Source: Phoronis australis
Lineage: Eukaryota > Phoronida > Phoronidae
Direction: 5' to 3'
DNA length: 64,000 bases
Assembly: GCA_002633005.1 (NCBI GenBank)
Contig: NMRA01000269.1
Location: 447,098-511,097 of the forward strand
Shown: in pieces, positions 58,366 through 64,000 of the stretch
Layout of the letters: each line of letters starts with the position of its first letter
How positions within the stretch are numbered: position 1 is the first letter of the stretch
The notes under the pieces: generated by a model
What the model was told of the DNA's origin: nothing
Seen by the model: only the letters and a program-made list of their open reading frames with translations
The model's database searches: none
Translations under genes and position numbers: made by a program

Positions 58366-59851
58366 CTAAGGAAAGATTAAGAGACATGTGTACAAGTAAA
58401 CTAAGACTGATGACTACATGTAGTCGTCGGAACTGTACAGCTAATACGTCAATATATTCTAAACGAAATCTCATGTCACACTGCTTACATTGAACCATTA
58501 TCATTGACAACCTTAACAATAATAATAATAAAACAAGACAAAGGAAGACATAAAACTGGTGGTTAAATCTATACCAAACATTTTAGCAGCAAGTGCGTTT
58601 GCCAATTTTTGCTGGTTATAGTTTTCTTCCAGTGAAACGTCAGTGCCATATCCATCTAAGACGAACAGAAGACTACACACAGCCTCATGCACTTTTGTTT
58701 TCACTATGATTTTACAATCGTCTGCCAAACTGGTTCACAAATTTTACCCTATCTTTGGTGAAACTGAAAGCACTCTCTGAATATCGTTATCCCTCTTTGA
58801 GGTATACTGAACTTCCAAAAAGGAATTTGAAGATTTAAGAAAACGATCTTCGAGGGGGTCCAAGACAAATCCCTTGGAGGGGTCCAAATTAACTGGCACT
58901 CACACAGCCTCTGTGAAAATGAAAGCCTGAATGCATTATTGCAGTTTTACATGTCCTAAACAAGAAGGGTGCGGTTGATATACTATATATAATCATCAAC
59001 ACACTTTAAGCCCTTTCACACTAACATCGACGCGTTGATATTTTGGAGAGTTTCGGTCAGTATGAATGGTTAACTTTGGTCCTGACCGTCGACACTGTGG
59101 TGCGGCATGAACGGTCAACTTCCGTCCCAGCAAAGTTATCGCCAGGGGTCACTGTTACCGTCAACAACCAAGGGACAGTGTCGTCACTAACACTTGCTTA
59201 TATTTTACTCGAATAATCACCAATCCAATCAGAAATAAGTTTTATGTCAATTAGCACATATGAGTATTCTCAAAGTGCTACATTAGAAAAAATCTTAGCG
59301 TGCATGTGTTGAAGGGTTGAATCGACCTCATGTTAATAATGACACGGACGACTCATATACATGAGTTATTAAGCAACCGTCCTGTCTTCTTTGAAAAATC
59401 AACAAATTAATCTGACACAACCATTAAACTGATCTGTGCTTGTTCACCAACAACAAAATGACATCACAAATACTGAAGTTTCCGGAACAACAGAGTCGGA
59501 GAAAGTTTTTAATGCTGTCAGTGACCTCACAAGTCGACCAATGATTTGTTTTTTTTTTGTGGATTTATGAGGAAACAAAAAATGTAAAAATGTCAATGAG
59601 TCAGTGTCCATGTGAACAAAAACATTCTTTAAATCCAAACAATTCATTTGTGGATTTTCATGTAATTCTTTTCATGATGGCGTCAAATCCAACCAACTAC
59701 ACTAAAATCTCAACAATTTCTGATAAAAATGGTTGCCAAAATTGAGAACTTTCATTTTTCTAGAATTTCAAACATCATTCGTTGTGAATACCCACGATTC
59801 ACCAAAATATGGCCTAGTTCACGGCAGTTCTCATAGGTGTCGCTGGCTTAC
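58366..59851 (-). other. GLYR-family intron with element copy
   Basis: A 1.5-kb intron. It contains an interspersed element (58990-59308) and an unexplained minus-strand frame at 58565-58728 (see findings). Confidence 0.65.
58990..59308 (+). mobile_element. interspersed element family G, copy 2
   Basis: Inverted relative to 10277-10672, with the same block order. It starts at CCCTTTCACACTAACATC and ends near AAATCTTAGCGTGC. It lies in a GLYR-family intron. Confidence 0.7.
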
Positions 59852-61059
59852 CTCGTTAATGTCAACAACAGTCTCGATATCAATAGTCGACATTTCCACA
59901 TAGCCCTTGCCACTTGATATTCCCTGGAGCACGCCGCAGTTTCCAAACACAATCTGTAACAAGGCCAAGTACGCATTTTATGAGAAATGGACAGTATTCA
60001 ACAGAGACACTTGCTATAAAGAGCTCTCGGGAATTGGTAAACAGACCAAGCAATCTGCCTTTTATGGAATTATGAAACACACAACACATCAAAGAAGAGT
60101 TTCATTATGAGATTGTCCGCAATTTCAGGCACCGTTTGCAAGAATGGAAAAATCAATAAGTTTCCCAGTCGATATCAACGATGCAGTTTGCATGTGGATC
60201 GCTCAGAAGGCTTCTCAACCCATTAACACCACAAAACCATCAGTGGACTGTTCAACATTCACATAATGTCCCAGACATGATTTAGAACTGCAAGGATATG
60301 CCTGGAGTGATGAGACCATCATTCTCACAGAATGTCAGTTCTTATATAAATATCAACAAAGAGACTTCCTTTAGTTCTATATTTGATAAGGAAGATGAAA
60401 ATGGGGTCAATTTAAGCCTTCGTTATAACTAAAAATAAAAGATAATTTCCGTGTTTCAGTAAAAGCCTTATAAACCTGCATCAAACATTTCCTCAGAGCC
60501 TTCTCAATGATAATTAGGCTAAGACAACTTTGCAGTTTCAATCAAACTAGAATGAATCACGTTTACAATCGTGAAACTAACAGCAAAAACAATCTTTTAA
60601 TTCCAAACGATCCACAGTGTAATCAAGTACAGTCGGAAATGTTAACTTGCCGAAATAAAAAAATTAAAATTGATTTCCATACCACTTTAAAAGCTTTAAT
60701 TATAGAATTGCATGTGACTTTAAAATTCCCGTGAACACAATTTTCTGTCAAAGTCAACTTGTGACCACTCAGTTGTTAAATTGCGATGCCTGTCACCACA
60801 GTCTCCCAATGAATTTTCCTGTATTGGATCGTGAGAGTTTATTGATTGCTGGTGACGTACAAAGGAGAGCGGCCAATCACATCAAAGTTAACTACCATTT
60901 GAGCTTGAATGTTCTTATTCTTAACAAATGGAACTCACCATGCAGCATCATTAGATACACTACGTGGTGATGATGTTTGCACACTCTTTAAATTAGAAGA
61001 TTCAAAATTTTCGTTGACAGTGGAATATTTGCAAAGGAATACCCTGAAGTACGCTAATT
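59309..61059. other. GLYR-family introns around exon 59852-59953
   Basis: Apart from the exon, AT-rich intronic sequence. The part at 59690-59830 has loose resemblance to 38300-38430. Confidence 0.5.
59852..59953 (-). CDS. GLYR1: GLYR-family exon (GVLQG...MSTID)
   Basis: The 102-base exon (34 codons, phase 0) lies between acceptor TTGTTACAG ending at 59954 and donor GAG|GTAAGC starting at 59851. It reads IVFGNCGVLQGISS...YVEMSTIDIETV...INE, matching the GVLQGI and D/E-MST-D-T block of beta-hydroxyacid dehydrogenases, where the MST segment lines the cofactor and substrate cleft. It joins the downstream exon at INE|AVLARGG, continuous with the family alignment. A longer frame over the same bases in another register is a shadow. 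Confidence 0.87.
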
Positions 61060-61290
61060 GGTTATTTAGCACAAAATATGACCGATAAGCGACATTCTGC
61101 TTTGTCAAATTTCTCCACAAAAATAAAGAAACTTTAGGTACATTACTAACATTATTTGTCATAAACCAACAGTTGATAAAGTTTCCACAGTTTCCCGCAA
61201 GATTACCAGCTTTTGAAAAATGGAAAATTAAAATTTTGGCAATTAATATTGAGCAAAATAAGTGAAGTGCCATAATTTTTTTAAAAATTG
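61060..61290 (+). mobile_element. family E, partial copy
   Basis: AATATGACCGATAAGCGACATTC and TTTCTCCACAAAAATAAAG blocks plus AGCTTTTGAAAAATG place it in family E. It is more diverged than the 61945 copy about 900 bases to its right. Confidence 0.6.
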
Positions 61291-61406
61291 ACAATTTCGT
61301 TGAAATGATAGCGAAAAACCTAGAAGGAAATACGACTTGAACAAACACAAGAGTAATTCCTCTGCAAATTAAGCAATACATTTGACTAGAAGCGATTGGT
61401 ACTTAC

Positions 61407-61517
61407 ATCCCTAGCAGCAGTAGGGTCGGACACACAACTAAACGTGATATCACATTCTTCGATGACTTCGGCTATTGAGTTGCCTCGAAGAGCACCGATG
61501 TTCATGAAGTCACGACA
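61407..61517 (-). CDS. GLYR1: GLYR-family exon (first visible)
   Basis: The 111-base exon (37 codons, phase 0 at both ends) has acceptor ATGTTGCAG ending at 61518 and donor GAT|GTAAGT starting at 61406. It reads CRDFMNIGALRG...CDITFSCVSDPTAARD. This matches the segment after the Rossmann nucleotide-binding loop in GLYR1, where the alpha helix and the CVSDP loop approach the nicotinamide. The preceding exon with GxGxxG should end on a codon boundary and was not found up to position 64000. Confidence 0.87.
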
Positions 61518-61944
61518 CTGCAACATAAAGGAAAAGTGGTCAGTAATGGTTGTGGAATGTAGTATTGGTTTTCCACTAATCAAGAAGTCGTTTGCAGCGA
61601 TAACCAGCGCTTGTCAACTTTATACGAGAAAAAACGACTTTGTCGCAAGAAATTTACAGAGCATTCAATCAACTCAAGAAAGACCATAGTGGTGAAAATG
61701 TGTAAAAACTCCTTCCATGAAGAAAACCCAACTCTACGAAGGTCTCTATACTACCAAAGATGGCACTCTATGAGGCTTAAATAGGGTGTTTTAGAAAAAT
61801 TAAGCATATATAGAGCTGGCGATTGAACCACTGCCATAGAGTGGAGCCCTTGCCCTGGGAGGGAAACCTTTACCATTGGTCAAAACACACTTTCCAGGGA
61901 CTGAAAAAATTCCAGACATACACAAAAAACCCTTACAGCAATTA

Positions 61945-62260
61945 TTCACATGTCAAACAAGTAATATGGCAGACAAGTGAAATCCATTTTGTCACTTTTT
62001 TCACAAAAATAAAGATTAAGAAAATTTCAGCCTATTACTAGCATAGTTTGTACAATGTAGATGTCGTATAACAACGTTTGGTGAAGTTTGTAGCAATCAG
62101 CTTTTGAAAAATGACAGTTTTGGCAATTATTTTTCTTTGAAATAGTAGAGAATTACAATGCTACGAAGCACGACTTAAACCACACACAAGCGATTGAAAT
62201 ACGCGATACATCCTTTGTGGTGAGAAGAAAAAGTTCTGCTTGCATGGTGTGGCTTCCGTT
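61945..62260 (+). mobile_element. interspersed element family E, longest copies (2)
   Basis: Aligns with 38815-39130 across about 315 bp, including GTATACCACACACAAG-like and GTTCTGCT-GCATG blocks. The consensus contains ATATGGC-GACAAGTGAAAT and AATAAAGATTAAGAAAATTTCAG. Confidence 0.65.
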
Positions 62261-63916
62261 TCTGAGGTTAGTGTTTTGCGACGTGCAAGGTAAGGGTTCG
62301 ATTACCACCCCTGCGTGTACTCAAGGGCAGCTGTCTTGCCGACTTTTGAAGTAAGGGTCCGATTACCAACCCTGCGATGTTTTGTTGACTTTTGTTGAGC
62401 ACTAAGTCATTAAAATGCGATTTCATGATTAAATTATCACAACTGAAAGTTTTAGCATTGGACATTTGATGAATGCCAGCGAAAAAGGATTTTTCTTCGT
62501 CAAAAATGACATTTGTTCCAAAAACGCATGGTCACGGGACCAAGAGAACACCACACTATAGTGAATGATGTGAATAGCCTTGCCTCGACTCCTAGTTTCA
62601 GAAAACACGTACTTTATGGGTTGACAGATCCTAGTTACTTAAGTAGATATTTCAAGAAGGAGACATTAACGGTACACAAAACTTTAAGCTTCACACAATT
62701 TAATTACTCCCAGTACACATAAACTCAAACACACGTGAAGTTTACCAAAAACTTCCTAATAATCAAAAATCATTTACATAAATGCCTTATTAAGATTCAC
62801 ACTGAATAAAGTCAAAATGAGGCAGCGGTAGGTGCTGTAAACCAATACTTTGTACAATACCATTTTGACCCATTACGCTGATTAAAATGGTGAAATGTAG
62901 CAGTTTCGTAACGGAAAAGCTAATTAAGAAAGAGTACGGTTGCATAAAACTCGACATTTTACCCACAAGACATCTGAGACAGCAGGAACAGTTAATCATA
63001 AGTGATCCAATGGCAGAATGACATGCATCAGGAAGACAGCATTTTTTTCATAAAAAACAAGTATCATTTAAACACACAAATTGACTTCGATTTTTCGAGT
63101 TAAATCGCCGAATAACTAAAAAATTAACAAAAACCTGAAAACAGGCCCATCAATTAATTGCACTATTGAGTTATCATTGTGTCCCGAATTGTAGAATCTT
63201 CTCCAAACAGACCATTCCCAAGAGCGACAAAATCAACACTGATATACAAACAAAATGCGTAAGAAATGACACCACATTGAAACAGTTTATGTTTACGGAA
63301 GTCAAATTATTAACGTATCAGGGACAGGATATAATTTATTCAATGAAATCATGACCAATCAACAATTCCAAATCATAGAACTTCAGTTATGACATGTTTT
63401 TATAACAAAACCTGATCAGAAACTATTAAAAAATTTCACTGGATATCACAATAAAGAAACCTTTTAAAGTCAAAACAAAATGGTCTGTTTGATTGTGTGC
63501 CATGACATGCAAGAAAAAAGAATCTACAACCTGCCACCCCTTTCTGAGGAAAATAAGATAAACCTTATATGATAATAAGCCATGTTATCAATATAGTAGC
63601 AGACACAAACATGGCTGCCCTACAGCTGAGTGGCAAGTGAGGAATCACTTGCTAATTCACTGGTGAGTTTTGTTTTCAGGGTTTCCTTTGTTAAGAGGGA
63701 TAGGAAGGATGCCTCAAAGTTTGTCAGTCTCAGAACTCTTTGTAGACAAAGTTATCTTATGTCACATTCAGTGTATTTATAACACTAGACAGCTGGCTTT
63801 TGAGTTCAGTCCATGAGCACTGGTCATGCAATGATGGCATGACATTGAGCACTAGATAACATGGGCCTTTGGATGAATCTATTGTTTGCTTCCTTGAATG
63901 ATCCCAAGGGATCTGG
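62261..63916 (-). other. GLYR-family intron: no upstream exon found
   Basis: I looked for a minus-strand exon with GxGxxG ending on a codon boundary before a GT donor and found none. The Rossmann exon should lie beyond 64000. Confidence 0.5.
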
Positions 63917-64000
63917 GTAGAGTTCAGTAACACTAGGACCTATGCTAGGACTTTGCTAACATCTAGCCAAAATCACATGTTCTCATTTAAAACACATGGC
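63917..64000. mobile_element. palindromic MITE family B, copy 3 (cut by window edge)
   Basis: Starts GTAGAGTTCAGTAACACTAGG and reaches the shared core TGTTCTCATTTAAAACACATGG at the right edge. The second half is outside the window. Confidence 0.75.

Larger units (their letters stand above)
55650..58397. repeat. 1.4-kb tandem pair with an N at the junction
   Basis: Unit A (55650-57034) and unit B (57036-58397) align along their whole length with scattered substitutions and small indels, including a roughly 16-base insertion in A near 56345-56365. The exon they share differs at one synonymous site. Position 57035 is N, exactly where A stops and B starts. The frames at 55739-56044 and 57138-57428 are homologous but differ mostly by amino-acid-changing substitutions, so they do not look coding. 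Confidence 0.9.
52535..61517 (-). other. GLYR1: GLYR1/glyoxylate reductase family gene, 3' part (gene span)
   Basis: Six minus-strand exons join in phase into the last 251 residues of a beta-hydroxyacid dehydrogenase. This family reduces small aldehyde acids such as glyoxylate and succinic semialdehyde with NADPH. Visible motifs in order: CDITFSCVSDP and MSTID (cofactor domain), [12 protein letters not shown] (substrate loop), the G.GAKLKLVYN catalytic helix, QKDLRL and AAAANE (dimer domain), and ISAVYRA near the C-terminus. Human GLYR1 (N-PAC/NDF) adds an N-terminal PWWP chromatin-reader domain and has lost the catalytic lysine. Here the lysine is present and the substrate loop looks like that of plant glyoxylate reductases. 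The exon with the GxGxxG nucleotide motif, and any PWWP, are beyond the right edge, so a chromatin-bound GLYR1 and a plain reductase cannot be told apart. Confidence 0.85.

Noticed and set aside
62276-62300. GGGTTCGATTACC, resembling a tRNA B box
   Set aside because: The T stem does not pair and no A box lies upstream at tRNA distance.

Overview
This is animal nuclear DNA, AT-rich and intron-rich. It holds spliceosomal exons of two genes found across animals, almost no long open reading frames, and many short interspersed elements, inverted-repeat elements and microsatellites. The repeat load, and an apparent unmerged pair of diverged copies at a one-base gap, fit a highly polymorphic marine invertebrate such as a lancelet or hemichordate. 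I cannot fix the species.

Both recognised genes lie on the minus strand, head to tail. (1) The 5' part of an AF4/FMR2 (AFF, Drosophila lilliputian) family gene has exon 1 at 46729-46751 (about 8 residues after a 5' UTR), exon 2 at 6890-7004 and exon 3 at 3929-4450, then leaves the left edge. Intron 1 is about 39.7 kb and takes up most of the window. The three exons join in phase into 220 residues that include the conserved motif by which AFF proteins bind cyclin T of P-TEFb. (2) The 3' part of a beta-hydroxyacid dehydrogenase gene of the GLYR1/glyoxylate reductase family has exons at 61407-61517, 59852-59953, 58203-58365, 54525-54704, 54102-54226 and 52535-52609 (stop), giving 251 residues. 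Its N-terminal Rossmann motif, and any PWWP domain, lie beyond the right edge. It keeps a lysine at the catalytic position that human GLYR1 has lost.

Region by region: 1-3928 AFF intron 3; 3929-7004 AFF exons 3 and 2; 7005-46728 AFF intron 1 with interspersed elements, a 1.9-kb higher-order tandem repeat element (30285-32226) that carries a regular array of CTCF-consensus-like motifs, a clean foldback element with target-site duplication (36347-36744), and a nest of inverted repeats (45270-46568) just inside the intron; 46729-47100 AFF exon 1 and probable promoter; 47101-50765 intergenic with an assembly gap; 50766-52534 probable 3' UTR; 52535-64000 the GLYR-family gene, including a 1.4-kb tandem duplication (55650-58397) that contains one exon twice and has an N exactly at the junction.

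If the right-hand gene is the PWWP-containing GLYR1 orthologue, both genes act in RNA polymerase II elongation: AFF as scaffold of the super elongation complex, GLYR1/NDF as a nucleosome-destabilising factor. That link is inference. No RNA genes, CRISPR arrays or intact autonomous transposons were seen; the one protein-coding mobile element is a broken non-LTR retrotransposon fragment at about 29.2-29.5 kb.
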